Part shown: positions 1 through 7,346 of the stretch, piece after piece | How the letters are laid out: each line of letters starts with the position of its first letter | Numbering within the stretch: the first letter of the stretch is position 1 | Assembly: GCA_947626575.1 (NCBI GenBank) | Contig: CANQSR010000002.1 | Coordinates: forward strand, 1-64,000 | DNA: 64,000 nt | From: an uncultured Clostridia bacterium | GTDB taxonomy: Bacteria > Bacillota > Clostridia > Christensenellales > Borkfalkiaceae | Direction: 5' to 3' | Program-made: the position numbers and the translations under genes | Notes under the pieces: generated by a model | Database searches by the model: none | Told to the model about the DNA's origin: nothing | The model's input: the letters and a program-made list of their open reading frames with translations, nothing else

Positions 1-1863
1 GAGGGAGACGTGGATTTTGCGCACCAATACCGCTGGCGCGGCACGGTGGGGCCGCTCGAACAGCGCAAGCAGATCTGTAACGTCTGGTGCTATATGCAGT
101 CATACGGCATCGGGTTCTATGAATATTTCGCGCTGTGCGAGGACCTCGGCGCAACACCCTTGCCCGTTCTGCACTGCGGCCTGCTGTGCCAGGTGCGCGT
201 GGGCGAACAGCGTAAAATGGGCTATGTGCGCCTTCTGCCCGGAACGCCGCAATTCCAATCGGAGGTCATCGACAACGTCGCCGACCTCATCTATTTCGCC
301 AAGGGAGACGTCTCCTCCGCGGATGAAAACGAGGCCCGCTGGGCAAGGATCCGCGCGGAGATGGGGCATCCCGCGCCCTTCGAACTCAAATTCATCGGCA
401 TCGGCAACGAAAATTGGGGAAAGGAGTACTTTGAAAACTTTGCCGCCTGTATGCAAGGCGTGCGGCAGTATGCTTATAAGGGCGGCACGGCCGACCTTCT
501 CGAACAATTCGGGATCACCGTCGTCACCACCTGCGGCGTGGATAACTCGCCCCCGGACGTCAACGCAAGCTGGAAGATCATCAACGAAAAATACCGCGAT
601 ACCGTCGTGGATGAACATATTTACAGCACCTACCAATGGTTCATCGACAACACCAAGCGCTATGACGCTTACGACAGGAGCGGCGCAAAAGTCTTTGTGG
701 GTGAATATGCGATGCACTCGCTGGCCGACGGGCGCGGACGCCTCAACGGCGAAAACAATTTGCGCTCCGCCCTCGCGGAAGCGGCCTTTCTGACGGGTTG
801 CGAGCGCAATTCCGACGTCGTGAAGATGACCTGCTATGCGCCGTTGTTCGGCGCGACCTATCATCACCGCTGGAGACCTGATCTCATCTGGTTTAACGCG
901 CGGGATGTCATGTTCACGCCCAACTACTATGTACAGCAGATGTTCGCCGCCAATACGGGCAAATATGCGCTCACGGACGTCGCCCCCGACGACGGCAACA
1001 ACGCGGGGGGACTTATCATCGGGGGGAACCGCACGGCGATCGCCGTCTCCTCTGTCAAGGTCTATGACCGCGAGACGGGCAAATGCCTCTATGAACATGC
1101 CTTCAAGGACGGCTTGGGGGAGTGGAAGGTCTACCCCAACTGCCAAGGCGGCCGCATCGAAGGCGGGGAACTCGTCATCGGCGAGAGCGCGGCGTTGAAC
1201 GCCTACTATTACGACGCGCAGGACTTTGCCCGTTGCAACGTGGAGATATCCTTCCGCCGCATCGGGGGCGGGCAGAGCTTCGTCGCGGGCGTGGGACTGC
1301 GGGATGTACGCGACGCGGGAACAATGGACTGCGCGGGATTTTCCGTATGCTGCCAATACGGCAAGGAGCGCAACGGATACGACGTCGCCTTTGAAAAGCG
1401 GGTGGACTTCATGCGCACCGTCTGCGAGTGCATGGGGAAGGATAGATTTCTCGGCTATTCGCCCGAAGGCAACGTCATGCGCCTCGAATATACGGAAAAG
1501 ACCTTCGCGGCCTCTCTCTACAAGGACGGCGCGTGGCACGAAGTACTCCGCAAGAACATCTGGAAGGTCAACGGGCGCATTTTCCACAGCGCGACGGTGG
1601 GGGAGGACGGAAAGATCTATCTGAAAGTCGTCAACGTATCGGGCAAAGACGAACAGATCGAAGCGGTTTTGAAAAACTTCCCCCAAAAGACGGCGGCCGA
1701 CGTCACGACGCTTCACGGCGACCCGCAGGTCACGAACGAGATCGGCATGCGGGAGGGCAAGACCGTCCGCATCGCGCCCACAAAGAGTAAGATTTCCATA
1801 CAGGGCAATGTTCTCCGTGCCAAAATCAAAAACAACAGCGTCACAGTCTTTACGATCTCCTGA
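1..1863 (+). CDS. Alpha-L-arabinofuranosidase, GH51 (5' end outside window)
   Basis: Retaining glycosidase that removes L-arabinofuranose from arabinan and arabinoxylan side chains. The frame is open from base 1, so the N-terminus lies upstream. Visible catalytic landmarks are GNENWG, with the acid/base Glu at codon 137 (nt 409-411), and VFVGEYAM, with the nucleophile Glu at codon 235 (nt 703-705). Between the catalytic barrel and the final beta-sandwich there is an inserted module of roughly 190 residues beginning near nt 1090 (AFKDGLGEWKVYP), which resembles a concanavalin-like/DUF1080-type carbohydrate-binding fold. This insert is not part of a minimal GH51. No signal peptide can be judged. 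Family assignment is firm from the motifs; substrate is inferred. Confidence 0.9.
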   Translation, partial: EGDVDFAHQYRWRGTVGPLEQRKQICNVWCYMQSYGIGFYEYFALCEDLGATPLPVLHCGLLCQVRVGEQRKMGYVRLLPGTPQFQSEVIDNVADLIYFAKGDVSSADENEARWARIRAEMGHPAPFELKFIGIGNENWGKEYFENFAACMQGVRQYAYKGGTADLLEQFGITVVTTCGVDNSPPDVNASWKIINEKYRDTVVDEHIYSTYQWFIDNTKRYDAYDRSGAKVFVGEYAMHSLADGRGRLNGENNLRSALAEAAFLTGCERNSDVVKMTCYAPLFGATYHHRWRPDLIWFNARDVMFTPNYYVQQMFAANTGKYALTDVAPDDGNNAGGLIIGGNRTAIAVSSVKVYDRETGKCLYEHAFKDGLGEWKVYPNCQGGRIEGGELVIGESAALNAYYYDAQDFARCNVEISFRRIGGGQSFVAGVGLRDVRDAGTMDCAGFSVCCQYGKERNGYDVAFEKRVDFMRTVCECMGKDRFLGYSPEGNVMRLEYTEKTFAASLYKDGAWHEVLRKNIWKVNGRIFHSATVGEDGKIYLKVVNVSGKDEQIEAVLKNFPQKTAADVTTLHGDPQVTNEIGMREGKTVRIAPTKSKISIQGNVLRAKIKNNSVTVFTIS

Positions 1864-1932
1864 CAGGAGGTCATTCAAGCCCCCGCGCAATGTTTTAAGA
1901 AACCATATAAATGATCATACGGGTGTTCAACG

Positions 1933-2250
1933 ATGCATGATACTGTTAGAACGAAATTGATTGTTTTGTTACTGTCGGCAATATTGATTGGGATCAGTGT
2001 GTCTTTATTTTTTATCGATCAATCGCTATCGTGGACCGCTGAAAAAATCATTTCTTGCGTCATTGTGAATGTATGGTTATTTTTCATGATACCGGCATTG
2101 CGCAATTCGTATAATCTGAATCGCGGGAAATCTTACGGGGAGTGGTTTCAAATGGGCTTTTCATTTGGAGCAAGCGGAATTGCGATCCCGCTGATATTGG
2201 CGCCGTATTTTGGGTTGGTATATTATTTTACTTTTAAGGATAATTCATAG
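1933..2250 (+). CDS. Small hydrophobic membrane protein, function unknown
   Basis: A 105-residue protein with about three predicted membrane segments (roughly residues 8-28, 37-55 and 78-98) separated by a short basic/polar loop around NLNRGKSYGEW. I do not recognise the family. The DNA is visibly more AT-rich than the flanking genes, with codons such as att, ttt and tta that the neighbours avoid, which suggests recent acquisition. The ATG has no strong Shine-Dalgarno sequence. It ends at the GC-rich hairpin that also closes the convergent tetR gene. It could be a real small integral membrane protein or an open frame by chance; the consistent hydrophobic pattern favours the former. Confidence 0.5.
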   Translation: MHDTVRTKLIVLLLSAILIGISVSLFFIDQSLSWTAEKIISCVIVNVWLFFMIPALRNSYNLNRGKSYGEWFQMGFSFGASGIAIPLILAPYFGLVYYFTFKDNS

Positions 2251-2260
2251 ATCCCGCATC

Positions 2261-2293
2261 CATATGAAATCCCCCGCGCGGTTTGCGCGGGGG
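2261..2293. terminator. GC-rich hairpin between convergent genes
   Basis: Perfect 9-bp stem CCCCCGCGC (2271-2279) / GCGCGGGGG (2285-2293) with a 5-nt loop, preceded by CATATGAAAT. No T-run follows, so it is a weak terminator candidate for the converging genes. A near-copy, including the CATATGAAA lead-in, lies at 5391-5434. Confidence 0.6.
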
Positions 2294-2304
2294 CGACCCT
2301 TAAT

Positions 2305-2817
2305 TCAGTTTCCGCAAATCTTATCGATATAAGACTGCATTTCCTGCGGCGTTTCGTGGAAGCCGCGCCTGACCCATTCGTCGAGTAACCCAAACAACCC
2401 ATAAGAATAAAACCGTCCTCTGTAACATTCCAATACATTTTCTCCGTATTGAGGAACCATAACCGAGTAGAAAGCGTCGTAAACCGCCGGTTGCAATCCT
2501 CTGTCATAACAAAGAGCAAGAATATCTTTTATGCTGTAATTGTATTCAAAAAAGGTCAAGCCGTTTTCAGGCGTAAAGTTTTTCCGTTCCGAAACATTAT
2601 GTTCTTCCGCCCAGCGTTCCCATAACCTGACCAGCTTAAAAGTAATCGCTTCTTGTTTACTTGAAAAATTACGAAAATAGGTCGTTCTCCCGACCTGCGC
2701 CGTTTCCGAGATTTCGGGAACGGATATTTTTTCTATCGGCTTTTTCCGAAGTAGCTTAATAAGCGCGTCCGCAAGACACTCCTTTAAGAATTCCGTTGTT
2801 TTTGCGTTTCCGCCCAT
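2305..2817 (-). CDS. TetR/AcrR-family transcriptional regulator
   Basis: About 170 residues. The N-terminal HTH is typical of TetR: TTEFLKECLADALIKLLRKKPIEKISVPEI, then the recognition segment with GRTTYFRNFSSKQE (usual family form GvsrgtfYrhFpsKeeL). The C-terminal domain is a helical ligand/dimerisation domain with C-terminal motifs of the AcrR C-type seen in Firmicutes. I chose ATG 2817 because AAAGGAG lies about 6 nt upstream; ATG 2820 is possible. It is divergent from the two membrane-anchored esterase genes at 3115-5334, so control of those and of itself is the natural inference. The intergenic space carries repeated GTAC-centred boxes that could be its operators. Confidence 0.85.
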   Translation of the reverse strand: MGGNAKTTEFLKECLADALIKLLRKKPIEKISVPEISETAQVGRTTYFRNFSSKQEAITFKLVRLWERWAEEHNVSERKNFTPENGLTFFEYNYSIKDILALCYDRGLQPAVYDAFYSVMVPQYGENVLECYRGRFYSYGLFGLLDEWVRRGFHETPQEMQSYIDKICGN

Positions 2818-2831
2818 CATGTTCTCCTTTA

Positions 2832-2980
2832 TGGTACTTTTTACTGATTTCGTACCGTTTCGCATTGCTTTTTGCATTTCGTACCGCAATGGATAACTTT
2901 TCTCGCAAAGTACCGTTGCGCTTTTTGACGCGAAGAGATGCTTGGCAATGAAAGCGAAAAGTGATACATTATTGGTACGA
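2832..2980. promoter_or_regulatory. Cluster of GTAC-centred boxes upstream of tetR
   Basis: ATTTCGTACCG occurs twice (2847-2857 and 2876-2886), 29 bp apart, with related boxes AAAGTACCG at 2907-2915 and GGTAC at 2833-2837 and 2974-2978. Five GTAC sites in about 150 bp in an AT-rich divergent intergenic region look like operator sites. Their recognition by the adjacent TetR protein is inference. Confidence 0.4.
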
Positions 2981-3114
2981 TAGTTCCATAAAGAGTATAT
3001 CATGTATTGTTATGGTTTGTCAACCGGGATCATGAAAAAATATATTTGACTTCCCTGCGCGGAAATTTCAGACAATTACTTAATTTCGTAAATCTTAATT
3101 GAGGAGAAAATAGA

Positions 3115-4176
3115 ATGGATGAACAAACCGTTATGCAAAACAGATCCGAAAAGAAAGTAAAGCATAAAGGGCTTATCATTGCAGGCTCCATTTTGGGCGG
3201 CTTGGTGATTTTGGTCTTAATACTTTACTTTGTGGTTACTTGCAATACGCAAATTATTGTGGGCTTCATTCAGAAAGCGACCTACGGCGATAATCCCTTC
3301 AATTCATACGAGCCGTATTATGAGCCGATCAAAGGCAAGAAAGACAACGGGCAGTATCTCGTCAGCGAAATTAACTACGATACGGAATATCCCAACAGCT
3401 TCCTCGACGTCACCTATCCCGATGAAAACAGGGACATTGACCGTCCCACGCTGTTCTATTTCCACGGCGGCGGATTCTTCGCAGGCAGCAAGAACATGGG
3501 GGATCCCATGGCGGAAACCGATGCGACGGCTCTCATCGACGATATCTGCGCCGCAGGATATAACATCGTCAACGTGGACTATGCGCTCGTCCCCGACTGC
3601 CGTTTCCCCGTACCGCTTTTGCAGGCCAACAGGGCGTTTGCGTTTATGCAGGAACACGCCGAAGAATATCACCTGAACATGAACAAGGTCGTGATCATGG
3701 GTTCATCGGCGGGTGCGATCATAACAAGTCAGCTCGGCAGTATCATCACGAATCCCGAATATGCCGAATTGCTCGGCATTACCCCCGCGTTCAAACCCGA
3801 ACAAGTTAAGGCGGTCATTCTTGACGACGCACCGCTCGATTACGAGGAGTTTTCTTTCGCGACGAAGATCCTGGTCGGAAATTATGTCAAGGGCAGTATC
3901 TATCTGAATAAAGACGAAATTAAAAAGTACAACAACATAAAGAGCCTTACCGCGAATTATCCCGCGGCCGTACTTCTCGGCAGCGAATACCGTCGCGATA
4001 TGAACGTCATGCACGAGGAACTTCAAAGGCTCGGCTGTGAACATATCCTTATCGATCCCTATGCAGAACGCGGAGAGACCAAACAGCACTGCTTTGTGGC
4101 TTCCGAACGGGTCGATCCCGTGGCAAAGGATGCCTTTGACAGAATGATGGCGTTCGTAAATGAAAAGACAAAATAA
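3115..4176 (+). CDS. Membrane-anchored alpha/beta-hydrolase (HSL/esterase type)
   Basis: A 353-residue serine hydrolase of the hormone-sensitive-lipase/esterase group. Residues 20-43 form a single N-terminal membrane anchor, so the catalytic domain is predicted outside the cytoplasmic membrane. The oxyanion motif FYFHGGGFF is at 115-122 and the nucleophile elbow GSSAG at 196-200 (Ser198); the C-terminal His is probably in KQHCFV. A good RBS (GAGGAG) precedes the ATG. It is followed after 12 nt by a second anchored esterase with the same architecture and sits divergent from a TetR gene. Substrate unknown; ester or acetyl removal from plant glycans would fit the upstream GH51 gene. Confidence 0.8.
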   Translation: MDEQTVMQNRSEKKVKHKGLIIAGSILGGLVILVLILYFVVTCNTQIIVGFIQKATYGDNPFNSYEPYYEPIKGKKDNGQYLVSEINYDTEYPNSFLDVTYPDENRDIDRPTLFYFHGGGFFAGSKNMGDPMAETDATALIDDICAAGYNIVNVDYALVPDCRFPVPLLQANRAFAFMQEHAEEYHLNMNKVVIMGSSAGAIITSQLGSIITNPEYAELLGITPAFKPEQVKAVILDDAPLDYEEFSFATKILVGNYVKGSIYLNKDEIKKYNNIKSLTANYPAAVLLGSEYRRDMNVMHEELQRLGCEHILIDPYAERGETKQHCFVASERVDPVAKDAFDRMMAFVNEKTK

Positions 4177-4188
4177 AAGGAGCCGATC

Positions 4189-5334
4189 ATGAGTGAAACA
4201 AAGACAAAGAAAAAGCACAAAGGTCTGATCATATTGCTTGTTATTTTGGCAGTAGTGGTTTTAGCCGCAATCGGAATATACACCTTGCTGTCTAAAACTT
4301 TTTTGACGAGCCATCCCGAATTGAATGGCGAACCTGAAATCGGCAAGTGGTATCGGGTCACTCCCGAAACCGCAAGATCCTCCAACGGGAAGGAATGGCA
4401 CGGAATATTGAGAAAAGGATCCGAAAATAAACTTGTGGTTTATTTCTTCGGCGGCGGCGTCAGCATTACCGAAGAAACGAGCAGGGGCGGCAAAGAGTTT
4501 TTTGCCGAAGACATGACGGGACAAGATTTTGTATCCACTTGGGGGATCGGCAGCAGTGAGGCGTCGAATCCGTTCAAGGATTGGTCATTCCTTGTGATCC
4601 CCTATGCAAGCGGTGATTTCCATTGCGGAACGGGCGAATATCGCTATACGGAAGGCGGCAAGGAAAAAGTCGTTTATCATCAGGGCTATACCAACTATTC
4701 TGCCTTTATCGAAAAGACAAAACAATATATCGGCAGCCCCGACACCTTACTTGTTACAGGTTTTTCCGCAGGCGGCTTTGCGACGAGCTTGCTTGCCGAC
4801 GATGTGATCGACCGATTCCCTTCCGCCAAAAACATCACCGTCTGCGTGGACAGCTCCCTTTTGTTGTATGACGGTTGGCACGAAACGGCGCAAGATCTTT
4901 GGAAAGCACCTGCCGAAATCACGGAAAGACTTACAAGCAACAATATCGTGCTCGACAGCTTGACCGCATTGCATAATAAGCGCGGAGACAGCGTAAAGAT
5001 CCTCTTCGATTGCTCCGTGCGTGACGATACTTTAATGCAATATCAGGCTTATATCCGTGAAGGGAAAATGAGTAAGACAAGGGAAAACGGCGATATCTTC
5101 CAAAAAGACCTGAAAGATATGGTCAATGGCTTACAAACAAATATCGAGGGCGTCGGAATTTATATATGGGAATATGCGATGGACAAAACCACGAAAAACA
5201 CCCAACATACCATTCTTTCAAGTCAAGTGTTTGAAAAGTTGAACGGCGAAAAAAGCGTTGCGGATTGGATCACGGATGCGATCAACGGAAACGTTCAGAC
5301 CTACGGTTTGGAGCTTTTGGATAAGCAATATTAA
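4189..5334 (+). CDS. Membrane-anchored pectin-acetylesterase-like hydrolase
   Basis: A 381-residue protein resembling the pectinacetylesterase/NOTUM group. Residues 12-33 are a membrane anchor after a Lys-rich start. The family signature is visible: VVYFFGGG (83-90, oxyanion loop), PYASGDFHCGT (138-148), the nucleophile GFSAGG (191-196, Ser193) and a late TQHTILSS that should carry the catalytic His. A clear AAAGGAG precedes the ATG and the gene is 12 nt after the preceding esterase, so the two form an operon. Family known to deacetylate pectin; here the real substrate is inferred only from motif similarity and the arabinofuranosidase upstream. Confidence 0.7.
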   Translation: MSETKTKKKHKGLIILLVILAVVVLAAIGIYTLLSKTFLTSHPELNGEPEIGKWYRVTPETARSSNGKEWHGILRKGSENKLVVYFFGGGVSITEETSRGGKEFFAEDMTGQDFVSTWGIGSSEASNPFKDWSFLVIPYASGDFHCGTGEYRYTEGGKEKVVYHQGYTNYSAFIEKTKQYIGSPDTLLVTGFSAGGFATSLLADDVIDRFPSAKNITVCVDSSLLLYDGWHETAQDLWKAPAEITERLTSNNIVLDSLTALHNKRGDSVKILFDCSVRDDTLMQYQAYIREGKMSKTRENGDIFQKDLKDMVNGLQTNIEGVGIYIWEYAMDKTTKNTQHTILSSQVFEKLNGEKSVADWITDAINGNVQTYGLELLDKQY

Positions 5335-5390
5335 AGGAATGATCTTTGGATGCATTTGACAGAATGCCGCCAAACCACTTCATTCCAAAT

Positions 5391-5434
5391 CCATATGAAA
5401 GCCCCCCCGCGCAAACCGCGCGGGGGCTTTCATA
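5391..5434. terminator. Long GC-rich hairpin before spoIIIAA
   Basis: Inverted repeat with left arm TATGAAAG plus C-run and GCGC (5394-5412) and right arm GCGCGGGGGCTTTCATA (5418-5434); the left arm has two extra Cs. It resembles a terminator for the esterase operon. It repeats the CCATATGAAA lead-in and GC stem of the hairpin at 2261-2293. The right arm runs into the putative spoIIIA -35 box. Confidence 0.65.
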
Positions 5435-5458
5435 TTTGCGGCAATGCCCGCATACCAT
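5430..5458 (+). promoter_or_regulatory. Putative sigma-E promoter of the spoIIIA operon
   Basis: TCATATT (5430-5436), 14 nt spacer, CATACCAT (5451-5458). The -35 matches the Bacillus sigma-E form KMATATW exactly and the -10 differs from CATACAHT at one base. spoIIIA is a known sigma-E operon in Bacillus. The -10 ends only 5 nt before the ATG at 5464, so the transcript would start at or next to the start codon. Confidence 0.6.
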
Positions 5459-5463
5459 AGGAC

Positions 5464-6300
5464 ATGCTGGAATTTCTTCCGCCGCGCATCGCCGCCTGCA
5501 CCGCCCGCCTCAATCTGAATTCGCTCTATGAACTCAGATTGCGCACGGACAAGCCGCTCTCCGTCAATTACGGGGGCAAATTCGTCTTTCTCGGCGAGTC
5601 CGGCGTCTGTTCGCCCGCCCACGCCCTGCGCCCGACGGCGGCAGAAGTGGAAAACACTTTGCTCGCGGCCTGCGAACACTCCCTGTATGCCGTGGAAAAC
5701 CAACTCAAAGAGGGATTTCTCACGGCCGCCTGCGGCGAACGGTTGGGCGTTGCGGGGACGTTCGTCTATGAGCGCGGCAGCGTACAGGCCATCCGCGAGA
5801 TCACGTCGCTGTGCGTGCGCGTTCCGCACGATATCCGCGGCTGTGCGGCAGAAGTCTACAAACACTGCTTGGAGGGCGGCCTATGCTCGCTCATCGTTCT
5901 CGGCCCGCCCGGAGACGGAAAAACGACCATTCTGCGCGACCTTACGCGCATCGTGAGCGAAAAGATCGCGTGCAACATTCTCGTGGGCGACGAGCGCGGC
6001 GAACTTTCGGCGGGAAAGCTCGGCGAGACCGCCGACGTCATCCGCTTCGCGGACAAACTGACCGCCTTTACTTCGGCCATCCGCGCCCTGCGGCCGGACG
6101 TCATCGTGACGGATGAACTGCTTCCCGCCGATTATGCCGCCGTCAGGCGGGCGATCGAGAGCGGCATCGCCGTATTTGCCTCGGCGCATCTCGTCCGCTA
6201 TGAGGACGTCCCCGAAAAGCTCTTCGACCGCTATGTCCTGCTCGAAGGGTTGGGCGGCGTCAGGGAGATCGTGGGGAAGGAGGGGGAACATGTGGCTTAG
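5464..6300 (+). CDS. spoIIIAA: Stage III sporulation protein AA, ATPase
   Basis: A 278-residue secretion-type AAA ATPase of the mother-cell side of the SpoIIIA-SpoIIQ channel (feeding tube). The Walker A motif LGPPGDGKTTILRDL is near residues 145-160, followed by VGDERGEL and a Walker B-like DVIVTDEL. The N-terminus MLEFLPPRI and ELRLRTDKPLSVNY aligns with the usual SpoIIIAA start, which supports ATG 5464 although only a weak AGGA precedes it. First gene of the complete eight-gene spoIIIA operon; its last 11 nt overlap spoIIIAB. Expected to be made in the mother cell after engulfment begins. Confidence 0.95.
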   Translation: MLEFLPPRIAACTARLNLNSLYELRLRTDKPLSVNYGGKFVFLGESGVCSPAHALRPTAAEVENTLLAACEHSLYAVENQLKEGFLTAACGERLGVAGTFVYERGSVQAIREITSLCVRVPHDIRGCAAEVYKHCLEGGLCSLIVLGPPGDGKTTILRDLTRIVSEKIACNILVGDERGELSAGKLGETADVIRFADKLTAFTSAIRALRPDVIVTDELLPADYAAVRRAIESGIAVFASAHLVRYEDVPEKLFDRYVLLEGLGGVREIVGKEGEHVA

Positions 6301-6757
6301 GCTCATTCTTTGCGCGCTCATCGTCGCGTTCTGCACGGCCATCGGCTACCTCGCGGCGGAAAAGTATCGCCAGAGAAAAAATTATTTTTCCCAGCTCTCG
6401 GATCTCGTGGAACGGTATCTCGCCGAACTCGGCTATGAAAAGAAGCCGCTTCCCGCCTTTCTCGAAGGGTGCCGCTATACGGGGGACTTCGGCAAGACGA
6501 TGGCAAAGATCGCCCGCCACGAACAGGCCGTCTGCCGCGAATCCTATCTCACGGAGGCGGAAAAAACAGACTGCGAGGGGCTGTATTCCATGCTCGGAAG
6601 AGGGGATTCCGCCTCCCAGCGGGAATATTTTCAATCCAAAAAACAACTGCTTGCGGAGAAAAAGGCCGCGGCGGAGAAGGAGGCAAAGGCGAGAAGCGGC
6701 CTCTACCTGAAATTGGGTCTGCTCGCGGGGCTTGCGTTCGTCATCCTCATCCTATGA
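6290..6757 (+). CDS. spoIIIAB: Stage III sporulation protein AB
   Basis: A 155-residue membrane protein with an N-terminal membrane segment (about residues 3-21), a cytoplasmic helical domain related to type II secretion GspF, and a C-terminal membrane segment (LYLKLGLLAGLAFVILIL). ATG 6290 has GGAGGGG just upstream and overlaps the end of spoIIIAA. The middle region containing ERYLAELGYEKKPLPAFLEGC and the charged coiled stretch AEKKAAAEKEAKARS fit the family. Works with SpoIIIAA in assembling the channel between mother cell and forespore. Confidence 0.9.
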   Translation: MWLRLILCALIVAFCTAIGYLAAEKYRQRKNYFSQLSDLVERYLAELGYEKKPLPAFLEGCRYTGDFGKTMAKIARHEQAVCRESYLTEAEKTDCEGLYSMLGRGDSASQREYFQSKKQLLAEKKAAAEKEAKARSGLYLKLGLLAGLAFVILIL

Positions 6758-6954
6758 TCGATATCTCCATCATCTTCAAACTTGCCGCCATCGGCATCAT
6801 CATCACGATCGTCTGCCAGGTCCTCAAAAAATCCGACCGCGAGGACGTGGCGACCGTCGTCTCCATCGTGGGTCTCGTCGTCGCGCTCTCGGTTGCCGCC
6901 ACGATGATCGGCGACCTCTTTTCCCTCATACAGGAGCTGTTCGGAGGCTACTGA
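6754..6954 (+). CDS. spoIIIAC: Stage III sporulation protein AC
   Basis: A 66-residue protein with two membrane helices (about 5-23 and 33-55), the standard size for SpoIIIAC. Visible family features are KLAAIGIIITIVCQVLKKSDRED and the second helix VSIVGLVVALSVAATMIG. The start ATG overlaps the TGA of spoIIIAB (ATGA), and its own TGA shares one base with the spoIIIAD start, so translation is coupled along the operon. Membrane component of the SpoIIIA channel. Confidence 0.93.
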   Translation: MIDISIIFKLAAIGIIITIVCQVLKKSDREDVATVVSIVGLVVALSVAATMIGDLFSLIQELFGGY

Positions 6955-7346
6955 TGATCTTTCAGCTTGTCGGCATTGCCTTCGTGACCGCCGTCGCCGC
7001 CATCCTCCTGAAAGAAACAAAGCCGGAGCTTGCCTTTGCCGTGACCGTTGCGGGAAGCATCATTCTGCTGCTTGCCGCATTCGAGACCTTTCAGGGGAGC
7101 ATCGGCATCTTTCAGGAGATCGCAAACACCACGGGCATCGATTCCTCGCTCGTGAAGATTTTGTTGAAGATGGTGGGGATCGGCTACATTGTGGAATTCA
7201 GCGCAGGGATCCTTTCGGATTTCGGCCAAAACTCGCTCGCGGACAAGCTCGTGTTCGCAGGGAAACTCGTCATCCTCGTGTTGGCCGTTCCCATCATCGA
7301 GAGCGTCTTGAAATTGATCCTGCGCCTTTTGGAGCTTATCGGATGA
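6954..7346 (+). CDS. spoIIIAD: Stage III sporulation protein AD
   Basis: A 130-residue membrane protein with about four helices, matching the length of SpoIIIAD. Recognisable features are LLKETKPELAFAVTVAGSIILLL near the N-terminus and KILLKMVGIGYIVEFSAGILSDFGQNSLADKLVFAGK in the middle, a segment conserved in this family. The ATG starts on the last base of the spoIIIAC stop codon, and the gene ends in an ATGA overlap with spoIIIAE. Part of the mother-cell membrane complex of the SpoIIIA-SpoIIQ channel. Confidence 0.93.
   Translation: MIFQLVGIAFVTAVAAILLKETKPELAFAVTVAGSIILLLAAFETFQGSIGIFQEIANTTGIDSSLVKILLKMVGIGYIVEFSAGILSDFGQNSLADKLVFAGKLVILVLAVPIIESVLKLILRLLELIG

Noticed and set aside
922..945. 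CTACTATGTACAGCAGATG in GH51 as a Family A copy
   Set aside because: Only the left half fits and the CATA half is missing; ordinary coding sequence.
100..1890. 596-codon open frame on the minus strand opposite the GH51 gene
   Set aside because: Shadow of a GC-rich gene; the plus-strand protein has GH51 catalytic motifs, the minus frame has none and no RBS.
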